A stretch of DNA of 64,000 nucleotides, taken from NCBI GenBank assembly GCA_002307275.1, contig DBTX01000007.1:11806-75805 (forward strand), written 5' to 3'. Below the pieces are notes generated by a model, which was given only the letters and a program-made list of their open reading frames with translations, was not told the DNA's origin and made no database searches. This stretch comes from Hungateiclostridiaceae bacterium UBA1305 (GTDB taxonomy: Bacteria; Bacillota; Clostridia; Acetivibrionales; DTU013). A program made the translations under genes and the position numbers. Position 1 is the first letter of the stretch, and the number at the start of each line of letters is the position of its first letter. Shown piece after piece: positions 40,884-49,952 of this stretch.

Positions 40884-40920
40884 ACAACGAGACGAAAGAT
40901 ATCCCCACCTCTTGGCTCTC
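40884..40920 (+). repeat. Dispersed short repeat, copy 3
   Basis: ACAACGAGACGAAAGATATC continued by CCCACCTCTTGGCTCTC. It matches the minus strand of 25252-25297 at about 32 of 36 positions. It lies in the gap between the MarR gene and the convergent hydrogenase-like operon. Confidence 0.65.
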
Positions 40921-40986
40921 TTCCTTGGCAAAAAACCCGGGAGGCAGGTACCGTGCTCTTCTGATTTCATGGCAAAATAGACAAAC

Positions 40987-41862
40987 TTACTTTACCCGGT
41001 CCAGTACCTTTAATATTCCATACATTATTGCCTGCGGTCTTGGCGGGCAGCCGGGTATATAGGCATCAACAGGCACCAGCGTGTCAATTCCCCTGTTTGC
41101 CGCATAGCTGTCCCTGAAAATTCCGCCGCTGCAGGCACAAGCGCCGACAGCCACTACAAGCTTCGGTTCGGGTGTTGCTTCATATGTTTTTAGAAGCGCC
41201 TGTTCCATATTTCTTGTAGCCGTACCGGTGACCAGCAGCATATCGGCATGCCTGGGCGAGGCGACAAAATGGATACCCAGCCGTTCTATATCGTTAAAGG
41301 GATTGTTCAGGGCATTGATCTCATAGTCACAGCCATTGCAGGAACCTGCATCAACTTCCCTGATCTGAAGGCTTCTTCCAAATAACTTCCTTATCTTTTT
41401 CGTTAACCTGTTATTCAGATCCTCCTCTGTGATATCAGGCACATCACCTTCCCTGATGACCAATGTACTGCTTCTTAACAGATTTCTATCCTTTTCGGCC
41501 AATTCAAACTTATTTGTCATTTGAACCGCTCCGGCAGGACATACATCTTCACACAGCGCACAGAATACGCACTCATCGTAGTTTATTCCAATGTCTGTTG
41601 ATAGCGCAGTCTTCACACCATCACTGATGTCTTCAGTGCCTGAGCCGTTTTCTTTCAGCCGAGGGCCGGCATCCTTATTGACTGAATCAGCACACCTCAC
41701 GATTGCCCCGGAGGGACACCGTTTCAGGCACTCGCCGCAGCCGGTGCATTTCCTGTTATCTATCTCAGGCTTCCCGATAAAAAGTCTTGAGTCCATTGTT
41801 TTTTGGGGATAATCCTGCGTAAGTCTCGGATATTTTATGATCTTTTCGATCGTCTTGAACAT
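40987..41862 (-). CDS. Fused ferredoxin and NuoB/HycG-like small subunit of an Ehr-type complex
   Basis: 291 residues from the ATG at 41862 (GGAGG upstream). The N-terminal half has two [4Fe-4S] motifs, C39-x2-C42-x2-C45-x3-C49 (CTGCGECLKRC) and C98-x2-C101-x2-C104-x3-C108 (CVFCALCEDVC), like NuoI/HycF. The C-terminal half is a NuoB/HycG-type small subunit with the proximal cluster ligands in SCNGCDYE (C175, C178), VGACACSGGIF and IPGCPPRPQ. In related complexes these are usually two proteins, so this is a fusion. It is the last gene of the six-gene operon and completes the electron path to the large subunit. Confidence 0.88.
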   Translation of the reverse strand: MFKTIEKIIKYPRLTQDYPQKTMDSRLFIGKPEIDNRKCTGCGECLKRCPSGAIVRCADSVNKDAGPRLKENGSGTEDISDGVKTALSTDIGINYDECVFCALCEDVCPAGAVQMTNKFELAEKDRNLLRSSTLVIREGDVPDITEEDLNNRLTKKIRKLFGRSLQIREVDAGSCNGCDYEINALNNPFNDIERLGIHFVASPRHADMLLVTGTATRNMEQALLKTYEATPEPKLVVAVGACACSGGIFRDSYAANRGIDTLVPVDAYIPGCPPRPQAIMYGILKVLDRVK

Positions 41863-41963
41863 AGTAACCTCCAAATGCTTCAACAGCAGCAATTTCATCC
41901 ATAGTCCTGCCGGTAGTTCCATCCATAGTCCCATGCCGGCAATTCCTCATATGGCTCCAACTT

Positions 41964-43547
41964 TCACAGATCATTTCCTGCATAGGACAAATTAAAGCTT
42001 TTATTTATCACCGGAAAGTCCGGTACGATATTCCCCTTTACAGCGTGACAGACTGCCGGCCAATTGCAAAAGGAGGGCGTTCTTACCTTGTACCTGTAGA
42101 CGGTATTGTTTTCACCTGCCATGATCCAGTGAATATTTTCACCCCTTGGCGCCTCCGTCATGCCGAATGCAAAAGAATAAGGCTTGATGTCAGGCAGCGG
42201 TTCGTATATTTTTCCGGACGGCATTGCCTGGATCGCACCGAGTATAAGATCGATCGATTCAAAGCACTCTTCCATTTTCATGTTCATCCTGCAGTTGACA
42301 TCGCCATTGTTATGCTCCGGCACGTGGAATTTCAGTTCACTGTATGCGGCATAAGGAAACGTCCTTCTCACATCGTACCGTACACCTGACGCCCGCCCTC
42401 CCGGGCCTACCGCATTCAGGTCGTTTGCGGTCTCAAGCTGCAGTACACCCGTATTCTCAACCCTGTCTATGAACAGTGTATTTGCTTTTATAATGCTCAC
42501 TGTATCCGTCAGTTCAGCGCGAATCTTCTGTAAAAGCTCAGCCACCCTGCTCTCGCTGCCGGCAACAAAATCCTTTCTGACACCGCCAAGCCTGTTCACG
42601 CTCCGTAAAAACCTCATACCGCATAATTCATCAGCAATACCATAACTCCACCCTCTCATCATTCTGAACTGAAATGCTGCAAAGCCGTAAGCCACATCCA
42701 GACAAATCCCGGCCAGATCCCCCAGATGGCTTGTCAGCCTCTCCAGTTCGGCAAAAACAACCCTCGTGTACCGGGCACGTGCCGGGACCTCCATCCCTGC
42801 AAGCTTTTCTACAGCCTGGCAGTATGCCAGTGAATTCGTGAAGGTCTCATCCCCGGAAATCCTTTCCGAAATATACAGACACTTTTCCAGGCTCTCTCCT
42901 TCACACATCTTTTCAATCCCTTTATGAACATAATACAGCCTGGCCTCCAGGTTAATGATCGGATCCCCTGCAACACTGAAGCGAAAATGCCCGGGTTCGA
43001 TAATACCTGCATGCACAGGTCCGACAGGTATTTCAAAAACACCTTCACCGGTTACCTTCATGAAAGGGGCTTCCACCTTCGCCCTGGCCGGTCTAAACCT
43101 GCCATCGAAGTCCTTTCGCAGCGGGAATTGCCCTTCCGGCCAATTGCTGTGGAAAACCAGCCTGCGGGGGTCAGGATGCTCCAGCGGTACCAGGCCGAAC
43201 AGATCCTGAATTTCCCGCTCATACAAAGCTGCTGCGTGGACTGATGAACAAATTGAGATAAATGCCGGGTTTCCCGGATTGTGCTTTGTTTCAAGGATTA
43301 GAAGCTGCCCGTTCTGCCTGTCGGCAAACGTGTAATAGATCACGAATAAACCGGATAACGCCCTTTCATCGGCCGCGAACATGGACACCAGCTGACAGCC
43401 CAGTTCTCTGTTGATATGGGTGCATATTTCCAGGATATTCTTCGGGTCGACCTCCATGTAATGCTCGTTCGAATTAGCTCTGGTATAAGAACATATATTA
43501 TCAGAAAATTTTTCTGCAAGCTTCATACTTAATGAATCACCGTTCAT
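41964..43547 (-). CDS. Hydrogenase-like large subunit (NuoC-NuoD/HycE type) without Ni-Fe ligands
   Basis: 527 residues from the ATG at 43547 (GGAGG upstream). Residues about 1-155 are NuoC-like (ALYEREIQDLFGLVPLEHPD-P-RRL) and 165-527 NuoD/HycE-like (GPVHAGIIEPGHFRFSVAGD, YYVHKGIEKM). In real group 4 hydrogenases the Ni-Fe site uses R-x-C-G-x-C and D-P-C-x-x-C. Here the first reads ERISGDE (Cys to Ser231 and Glu234) and the second, at the very C-terminus, reads SFNLSYAGND (D-P-C-x-x-C replaced by N-L-S-Y-A-G). All four ligands are gone. By established usage this matches energy-converting hydrogenase-related (Ehr) complexes. Its true substrate is unknown. Confidence 0.9.
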   Translation of the reverse strand: MNGDSLSMKLAEKFSDNICSYTRANSNEHYMEVDPKNILEICTHINRELGCQLVSMFAADERALSGLFVIYYTFADRQNGQLLILETKHNPGNPAFISICSSVHAAALYEREIQDLFGLVPLEHPDPRRLVFHSNWPEGQFPLRKDFDGRFRPARAKVEAPFMKVTGEGVFEIPVGPVHAGIIEPGHFRFSVAGDPIINLEARLYYVHKGIEKMCEGESLEKCLYISERISGDETFTNSLAYCQAVEKLAGMEVPARARYTRVVFAELERLTSHLGDLAGICLDVAYGFAAFQFRMMRGWSYGIADELCGMRFLRSVNRLGGVRKDFVAGSESRVAELLQKIRAELTDTVSIIKANTLFIDRVENTGVLQLETANDLNAVGPGGRASGVRYDVRRTFPYAAYSELKFHVPEHNNGDVNCRMNMKMEECFESIDLILGAIQAMPSGKIYEPLPDIKPYSFAFGMTEAPRGENIHWIMAGENNTVYRYKVRTPSFCNWPAVCHAVKGNIVPDFPVINKSFNLSYAGNDL

Positions 43548-43625
43548 AACCAAACCTCCAGTAATAAAAAAACTCCGTTACACTCCCGGCAAAAATCTCC
43601 GTTACACTCCGGTTAAAAATCTTCG

Positions 43626-45167
43626 TTACACTCCGGTAATGATTTGCTGCGCACTTATGATCAGGTCCTTCAGGGGTGACGGCATATAAACTCCCATGAT
43701 TGCTATTACAGCCAGCAGTACCACGATCACAGCCACTCCAGACTTACTCATCTCACCCTTTTCCGGCAAAGCTCCAATGTCCGGCATTGGGGAACCCTCC
43801 CCTTTATCCGTTATTTGAGCACTATCCTGCTTGTGTACTTCCTGGTTCCCTTTTAGATAGAAAATGCCGAAGAGTGTCAGCGCAATACCTGCAAAGACAA
43901 TTGCCAGCAAAAGTGTGAAAAGCGCACCAAGCAGGAAATTGCCACGTTCGAAAACAGCCGCTATAATGTTGAATTCACTCGCGAAAACACTGAAGGGCGG
44001 GGTGCCGGCAATGGCAAACAGCCCCAGAAAGAAAACTGTTCCGGATACAGGCAATATTTTAAGAAGCCCCTGAACTTTTGATATTTCTCTTGTACCGTAC
44101 TTTTGTAATATGTTTCCCGATGTAAAGAACAGCATCGATTTCGTAAATGAATGGTTGATCATATGAAATATTGCCGCAAAAACTGCTGCAGGGCTGAAAA
44201 TACCGATTGCAAAAGCGATGATACCCATATGCTCTATACTTGAATAGGCCAGAAGCCTTTTGTAATCCTTCTGAGTGATGATGAATACTGCCGCTGTGGC
44301 AATCGACAAAAGCCCGATCGCCATAAGGATACGTCCGGTAAACAGGCTGCTGCCCAGGTTTTTATTCACAATGGAAACTGTCCTGATGATCGCATACATT
44401 GCACTGTTCAGCAGTACGCCGGATAAAAGTGCACTGATTGGTGACGGGGCCTGGCTGTGTGCATCGGGAAGCCACGTATGCATGGGAGCAAGACCTGCTT
44501 TTGTTCCAAAGCCTATCAGGATGAATATGAATGCCAGTCTGAGAACCGGACTCTTCAAAGCCGCAGCATTGCCGTACAATACTGTCCAATCAAGCAGTTG
44601 AGGGCCTTTGAACAATCCCACAGAAGACAAATGCAGGAAAATGATGCCGAGCATCGCAATCGCAATACCAACTGAACAGATGATGACATATTTCCAGGTA
44701 GCCTCAATGGCCCTTTTATCATTATAGAAGCCAACAAGAAAAGCCGACGCCAGTGTTGTAGCTTCGATGGCGATCCACATAATTCCCATGTTTCTGACGG
44801 TTAAAGCAAACACCATCGTAAACATGAAGGTATACATCAGTATGTAATACAACTTCAAACGACCGGGTTCAATTTTACCATGCCTGAGTTCTTCATTGAG
44901 ATAGCCTGTAGAAAATACAGCTGCCATAAGCCCGATGATCAGCACCAGATCCAGAATAATGATGCTCAGAGCGTCCAGAAAAAAGATTCCACCCAAAGCG
45001 TCATATTCCACAGTGCCGTTTAAAATCACATTTCTAGTCTCAAAGCCCGCAATCAGCAGCAGCAGAACAGATATGCCCACGCTCACAGTGTGAAGCGCTT
45101 TCCTGTCCTTCAGCAGTGCAAATGTCGGAACTGCAATGATCAATAAAATCCAAAGAAGCAAGCCCAT
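43626..45167 (-). CDS. Antiporter-like membrane subunit (HyfF/NuoN type)
   Basis: 513 residues, about 14 membrane helices. The proton-channel family signatures are clear: VGFYNDKRAIEATWKYVIIC, GFGTKAGLAPMHTWLPDAHS then QAPSPISALLSG, and KRLLAYSSIEHMGIIAFAIG, with the Lys and Glu residues expected for ion translocation. It belongs to the Mrp-antiporter/NuoLMN family and would couple electron flow to H+ or Na+ movement. It starts 4 bases after the HyfE-like gene. Confidence 0.92.
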   Translation of the reverse strand: MGLLLWILLIIAVPTFALLKDRKALHTVSVGISVLLLLIAGFETRNVILNGTVEYDALGGIFFLDALSIIILDLVLIIGLMAAVFSTGYLNEELRHGKIEPGRLKLYYILMYTFMFTMVFALTVRNMGIMWIAIEATTLASAFLVGFYNDKRAIEATWKYVIICSVGIAIAMLGIIFLHLSSVGLFKGPQLLDWTVLYGNAAALKSPVLRLAFIFILIGFGTKAGLAPMHTWLPDAHSQAPSPISALLSGVLLNSAMYAIIRTVSIVNKNLGSSLFTGRILMAIGLLSIATAAVFIITQKDYKRLLAYSSIEHMGIIAFAIGIFSPAAVFAAIFHMINHSFTKSMLFFTSGNILQKYGTREISKVQGLLKILPVSGTVFFLGLFAIAGTPPFSVFASEFNIIAAVFERGNFLLGALFTLLLAIVFAGIALTLFGIFYLKGNQEVHKQDSAQITDKGEGSPMPDIGALPEKGEMSKSGVAVIVVLLAVIAIMGVYMPSPLKDLIISAQQIITGV

Positions 45168-45171
45168 TTTC

Positions 45172-45828
45172 CTAACCCCGCAAGTTCTTAAGTTTGTTGA
45201 TGTCTATTGAATCAAATTCGTCATTTATTTTAAACACAATTATGCCCATGATTAAAACAGCTGTTATGATGTCGATGAATATGCCCATGTCAACAATGAA
45301 GGGCATCCCATTGGTTGAAAACATTGCTGTGACAAACAATCCGTTCTCGATGACCAGAAAACCTACAATCTGCCCGATGGCCTTCTTTCTGCATATCATG
45401 AAGAATAGTCCAATCAATACCAGTGAAACAGAGTTGACCACAGCAGAATTGATTTCGCCTTCACTGATACCCGCTACTCTTGAGATGGAAAAATAGGTGA
45501 ATACGACGAGGCCGCAGCAAATGAGTATCAACAGTGGAATATTAAAGTAGAAGTCCTTCTCGACTTTATATTCAACACTTGCAAAGGTCTTATGCAGAAG
45601 ATTCGGAATATAGATGACCTTCAGCACAACAATAATGATACAGATTACCAACACATCATAACTGCCTTCATTGATGACGCTCCTGATGCCCATGATGCCG
45701 GCGGTCAGTGCGATCAGAGCCGACTGCAGTCTGAAGGTTCTTATATATGATTTAACCCTCTTGTTTGCCATTAAGACAAAAGAAGTAAGCAGAATCAATA
45801 CGGATAATATCTCATTATAGCCTTCCAT
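45172..45828 (-). CDS. HyfE-like membrane subunit (NuoK/MrpC-related)
   Basis: 218 residues with about six to seven membrane helices. It resembles HyfE of hydrogenase 4 and related complexes: NEILSVLILLTSFVLMANKR, VVLKVIYIPNLLHKTFASVE, and IGQIVGFLVIENGLFVTAMF, the latter containing the conserved glutamate of the NuoK-like family. It takes part in ion translocation. It lies 2 bases after the HyfC-like gene and 4 before the HyfF-like gene. Confidence 0.88.
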   Translation of the reverse strand: MEGYNEILSVLILLTSFVLMANKRVKSYIRTFRLQSALIALTAGIMGIRSVINEGSYDVLVICIIIVVLKVIYIPNLLHKTFASVEYKVEKDFYFNIPLLILICCGLVVFTYFSISRVAGISEGEINSAVVNSVSLVLIGLFFMICRKKAIGQIVGFLVIENGLFVTAMFSTNGMPFIVDMGIFIDIITAVLIMGIIVFKINDEFDSIDINKLKNLRG

Positions 45829-45830
45829 AA

Positions 45831-46778
45831 CTACCTCCCAAGGACGAAATATTGTAAAAAACCGATAAATGCCAATATAAATGAAAGCGCCGCAAGGTTC
45901 GGCACGCTGAAAAATCTGAACTTCACTGTGCCAACCTCGATGATGGCAATGATAACAGCAACAAAAACCACCTTGATCAGATAAAGCAGCAGTGAAACGG
46001 CAATTGCAGCAACTCCGGTCAAGGTAATGAACTGGTCAAGCGGCAGGAAAATATTGACCAGCAGTGTAATGAAAACAAGCTGTTTGATAGAAGCACCCAA
46101 TTCCATCAAGGCCAGGTGTCTTCCGGAATATTCCAGGATCATGGCCTCATGGACCATTGTCAGTTCCAGATGGGTAGCCGGGTCATCAACCGGTATCCTT
46201 GAAGTTTCGGCAATGATAATGATCAATATGGAAAGTGCTATAAGGATGAAAACAGGCTGCGCCAATGGTACGGCAAGTCTGTTCATCGCGTGCATGATAC
46301 CGAAAACAGAAGTTGTTCCGGCAACGAGGCCTAAGGTAAATACGGAAACAAGGATGGAAGGTTCCATTAAGGAAGAAATCATGGCTTCCCTGCTGCTTCC
46401 CATCCCGCCAAAGGTACTGCCTGTATCCAGACCGGCAAGTGTCATGAAAAACCTTCCCAGTGCGAGCAGATAAACCATCAGGATGATATCTCCCGCAAAG
46501 CCTTCAGGTGCAAGCAGCGTGGTTGCAGGTACCAGCAGAGCCGCTGCTGCTGCAGAAGAAAATACAATATACGGCGCAGCCTTAAAAATCCAGGAGGATG
46601 TCTCTGATACCACAGCGCTCTTCCTGCACTGCTTGTACAGGTCAAAATACATCTGCAGCAAAGGTGCGCCCCTCCGCTTCTGTGTCAGCGCTTTCACCTT
46701 CCCGATGATGCCATTCACCAGCGGTGCGATCAGTAGGATTGTAATGAACTGCATCATGAAATATAAAATATTGCTCAT
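45831..46778 (-). CDS. NuoH/HycD-like membrane anchor subunit
   Basis: 315 residues, eight membrane helices. Family blocks: GIIGKVKALTQKRRGAPLLQ, then MYFDLYKQCRKSAV, the cytosolic-loop sequence AETSRIPVDDPATHLELTMV, then HEAMILEYSGRHLALMELGA. This subunit links the peripheral arm to the ion-pumping arm in complex I and group 4 hydrogenases. It is the second gene of the operon; GGGAG precedes the start. Confidence 0.93.
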   Translation of the reverse strand: MSNILYFMMQFITILLIAPLVNGIIGKVKALTQKRRGAPLLQMYFDLYKQCRKSAVVSETSSWIFKAAPYIVFSSAAAAALLVPATTLLAPEGFAGDIILMVYLLALGRFFMTLAGLDTGSTFGGMGSSREAMISSLMEPSILVSVFTLGLVAGTTSVFGIMHAMNRLAVPLAQPVFILIALSILIIIIAETSRIPVDDPATHLELTMVHEAMILEYSGRHLALMELGASIKQLVFITLLVNIFLPLDQFITLTGVAAIAVSLLLYLIKVVFVAVIIAIIEVGTVKFRFFSVPNLAALSFILAFIGFLQYFVLGR

Positions 46779-46792
46779 CTCCCGCTCACTCC

Positions 46793-48835
46793 TTAGGCAA
46801 TCCTGTTATACAGCAATAGAACCAAAACAGCGACAAATATATACATCAGGTACCTATGGACGCTTCCGGTCTGTATTGCATATTTTGTCTTCTTTGAAAC
46901 GGCCTGCACCAGCTGCAGGACCGGAGCATAAATATATTTTTCGAATATTGGCTCCGTTGAGACCTTGTAATCCATTGATTCCGGATGATACAGGTGCTCG
47001 CCCTCCACCTTCAGTTCCCTTGAAGGCCTGAAAAGCATCCTGAACACGATTTCCACCGGTTTCGAAAATCCGGTGGCAGTATACTGCATTCTGGAATTGA
47101 GTGCTTCAAAGCCGCAGTCCCAGGTGCCATATTTTCTTTCAATGTATTTTCCACCCACCAGTCTTAAAACCAGTAGCACACCGAGTATCACTACAATAAG
47201 GGCCACAAAGATCATAAACGGTGAGATCGCGTTTCCGGTGGCCTGCTCAAGATATCCTGCAAAGAGGAACGGGCCTTTCAATTGACCGATGATGGATTGT
47301 CCCGCCAATTCAACTACAAGCTTGTCCGTCAGCTTGAGAAACAGCATCGGGAAAAGCCCTAAAATCAGACATAACACAATCAATACACCCGTTCCGACAT
47401 TCATGACAGCAGGGACTTCCTTTGCATGATCTGCCTGTTCTGTTCTGCCCAGTCCCAGAAAAGAGATTCCAAACAGCTTTACAAAGGTGGCTGCTGCCAG
47501 CGCTCCTGCAATAGCAAGGGCTGCCACGGAGAGGATTGCCAATATGTTAAGGGCAGCATTCCCGGGTAGAATACTTCCAAAAATGGACTGCAGGGTAAGC
47601 CACTCGCTGGCGAAGCCGTTGAACGGTACAATCGCAGAAATTGAAAGTGCACCGCCCAGCATGAATACCGCAGTTACAGGCATCTTTTTGATGAGTCCGC
47701 CCAGCTGCTCCATGTTGATCGTGTGGGTGGAATAATGAATGGAGCCCGCTCCAAGGAACAGACCGCCCTTAAATAACGTATGGTTAAAGGTGTGAAAGAG
47801 CGAAGCTGCTAAAGCCAGCGCTCCAATTGTACCGTTCTTTTGCGAAAATGCAATGAACGCAATGCCCAGGCCCATGAAGATGATCCCAATATTTTCAATA
47901 CTGCTGTAAGCCAGCAGCTTTTTTATGTTTTTTTCCACAAAGGCATATGCTACGCCAAGTACCGCTGATGCCATACCTACGACAAGTATTGTCACTCCCC
48001 ACCAGGTATTCTCCACGCCAAGGTATACCAGCACAAACCGTAGAAGCCCATATACGGCGGTCTTTATCATAATACCGGACATCAGTGCGGAAACGTTGCC
48101 CGGCGCCGCGGGATGTGCATAAGGGAGCCAGATGTGTACCGGAATCACACCGGCCTTAACACCGAAGCCTATGAGAAACAGGAGGAACAGAATGTTCCTG
48201 GCAGAAGCAGGAATTGCAGCAGAACTTCCGGCGAGATCAAAAGAACCTGTGTAGCTGTACATCATCATGAATGCGATCATTAATAACGCCGTACCAAGGT
48301 GTGTCATGATGATATATAGCGTTCCTGCCCTCTGCTTCTCTACCTGTTCCGATTCAAAAACCACCAGATAATACGACAGTACTGCCATTGCCTCCCATGC
48401 AATAAAGAAGAATACGGCATTTCCCGCCGTCATCACCAGAAACATTGATAGAATAAATGTAGAATAAAGAAAATTGAAGAGTCCAACATTTCTCTTTCCA
48501 TAATAATGTGACACATATCCTATGGAGTAGATTGAGACGCAGAGCACCAATACGCACAAGCCAAGTACAAAGAACGCTGAAAGCCGGTCCAGTACAATAT
48601 CAAAGGACAATATCGGAATTGCCGGTTTGATTGCGGCAATCAATATCTTCTCCCCACCTGCCAGAAGTTGGATCAGCGAGCCTGATATGCCGAAAATGGA
48701 AGCAGTTATGCAAATGATATTGGAAACAATGTTGCAGAGTTTGTGCCATTTTAACAGAATAAGTGCTAAAGAAGCGGAAGTTATGAAAAGTAAAATCGAA
48801 CATCTCAACAAGTTGACAGCCGTAAATAGGTCCAT
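46793..48835 (-). CDS. Antiporter-like membrane subunit (HyfB/NuoL type)
   Basis: 680 residues with about 16 membrane helices. Typical blocks are AWEAMAVLSYYLVVFESEQV, GFGVKAGVIPVHIWLPYAHP then AAPGNVSALMSGIMIKTAVY, KKLLAYSSIENIGIIFMGLG and FHTFNHTLFKGGLFLGAGSI. The C-terminal part is a hydrogenase-4-type extension (KYGTWDCGFEALNSRMQYTA). This is the first gene of the six-gene operon, with GGGGGG before the ATG. Together with the HyfF-like subunit, it supplies two antiporter modules. Confidence 0.93.
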   Translation of the reverse strand: MDLFTAVNLLRCSILLFITSASLALILLKWHKLCNIVSNIICITASIFGISGSLIQLLAGGEKILIAAIKPAIPILSFDIVLDRLSAFFVLGLCVLVLCVSIYSIGYVSHYYGKRNVGLFNFLYSTFILSMFLVMTAGNAVFFFIAWEAMAVLSYYLVVFESEQVEKQRAGTLYIIMTHLGTALLMIAFMMMYSYTGSFDLAGSSAAIPASARNILFLLFLIGFGVKAGVIPVHIWLPYAHPAAPGNVSALMSGIMIKTAVYGLLRFVLVYLGVENTWWGVTILVVGMASAVLGVAYAFVEKNIKKLLAYSSIENIGIIFMGLGIAFIAFSQKNGTIGALALAASLFHTFNHTLFKGGLFLGAGSIHYSTHTINMEQLGGLIKKMPVTAVFMLGGALSISAIVPFNGFASEWLTLQSIFGSILPGNAALNILAILSVAALAIAGALAAATFVKLFGISFLGLGRTEQADHAKEVPAVMNVGTGVLIVLCLILGLFPMLFLKLTDKLVVELAGQSIIGQLKGPFLFAGYLEQATGNAISPFMIFVALIVVILGVLLVLRLVGGKYIERKYGTWDCGFEALNSRMQYTATGFSKPVEIVFRMLFRPSRELKVEGEHLYHPESMDYKVSTEPIFEKYIYAPVLQLVQAVSKKTKYAIQTGSVHRYLMYIFVAVLVLLLYNRIA

Positions 48836-49104
48836 TCGGAAAAATAACCCCCCAAAGTCTCAGATCCCTGTATATCCAGTAACTGGCATGCTGTAAAAAA
48901 TCATGATTGCAAAATTGTTTTCATCATATATTGTGTATAGTAACACTTTAGCCAAAATACGTCAATAAATGAACCCTGATATACAAAAGCCAAGACATAA
49001 GAGCATAAGCCAAGACTAAAGGCCATAATAGAATTTGCATTCCATTACGACCTTTTTCATTAATGCCTACAATCAGACTCTATCCGATGAAACCTCTTCC
49101 TTGC

Positions 49105-49878
49105 CTAAAACCCGCCGGCCAGAATCATTTCATTACGCTTGCGGATATCTTCCGGGAGCACCTGCTCATATACACCCAGGAAATTATCCTCATCGGCGGA
49201 CTCTTCATCGGGGACCTGCAGTACGGTAAACCAACGGTTTAAAAGGCAGAAGTGGCCGATGAGCCATGTCAATTCCACGACCTGGGAATCAATATGCCGG
49301 CCCATCTCCTCTTCGGACAGCTTATTCAGGCGACTATTCCCCATATTATGCTCCCTGAGCACGTGACGAAGGTTGCTGAATTCCTCGTCTGTAACCAGAT
49401 GGGCATCTTTTGCCACTTTAACGGTGTAATCCAGGATTAACCGCTCGCGCTCAGTATATACTTCAGGGTAAAGCTCATGTTCATGCAAGTGCAGTAATTT
49501 CATATGGCCTTCTTCCTGGCGCCCCGCATTGGTAAAAAGTGTGAATCCGATGAAAGAATGGTGATTGACCGAATATCGGGAACGATTTTGCAGGGAAGTC
49601 CTGGATATGACCAGTTCCTTGATGAACCTGTCATTGAATCCGGCTTCCTGGACATCCCCCCGAAATGTTTCAGGGTCGAAGATGAATGTATTGCAGTATT
49701 CCACCTCGGTCTGGAGGAGACGCGGCGTGTATGCCATTACCTTCGCCAGGTTGTTCCTGAAACGCCCCCATGTCAATTCAGCCGTTACCATGCCCGCTTC
49801 GGTATAAATATCCATCTCATCCCTCTGAAGCGGACGAATACGGGTCCATCGTCCTTGAGATATGTTTGTCATCTTCAT
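49105..49878 (-). CDS. AhpD/carboxymuconolactone decarboxylase-like protein
   Basis: 257 residues; GGAGG precedes the ATG. The central part resembles the AhpD/CMD fold: RFIKELVISRTSLQNRSRYS, VNHHSFIGFTLF, followed by TERERLILDYTVKVAKDAHL and a second helical part. The usual C-x-x-C redox pair is absent; the position before the two histidines reads YSVNHHS. So it keeps the fold and HH pair but probably not alkylhydroperoxidase disulfide chemistry. It is the last gene of a four-gene operon with otherwise unusual proteins and lies 74 bases after the PLD-like gene. Confidence 0.65.
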   Translation of the reverse strand: MKMTNISQGRWTRIRPLQRDEMDIYTEAGMVTAELTWGRFRNNLAKVMAYTPRLLQTEVEYCNTFIFDPETFRGDVQEAGFNDRFIKELVISRTSLQNRSRYSVNHHSFIGFTLFTNAGRQEEGHMKLLHLHEHELYPEVYTERERLILDYTVKVAKDAHLVTDEEFSNLRHVLREHNMGNSRLNKLSEEEMGRHIDSQVVELTWLIGHFCLLNRWFTVLQVPDEESADEDNFLGVYEQVLPEDIRKRNEMILAGGF

Positions 49879-49952
49879 AAAAAAACCTCCTGCTAAAGTC
49901 CTACTATATTGTTTATCCTATAAACGCAAATGTGTTCTGATTGCACTCATTT

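Noticed and set aside
40987..43547. Functional group 4 [NiFe] hydrogenase or formate hydrogenlyase
   Set aside because: All four Ni-Fe cysteines of the large subunit are replaced and no maturation genes are in the window.
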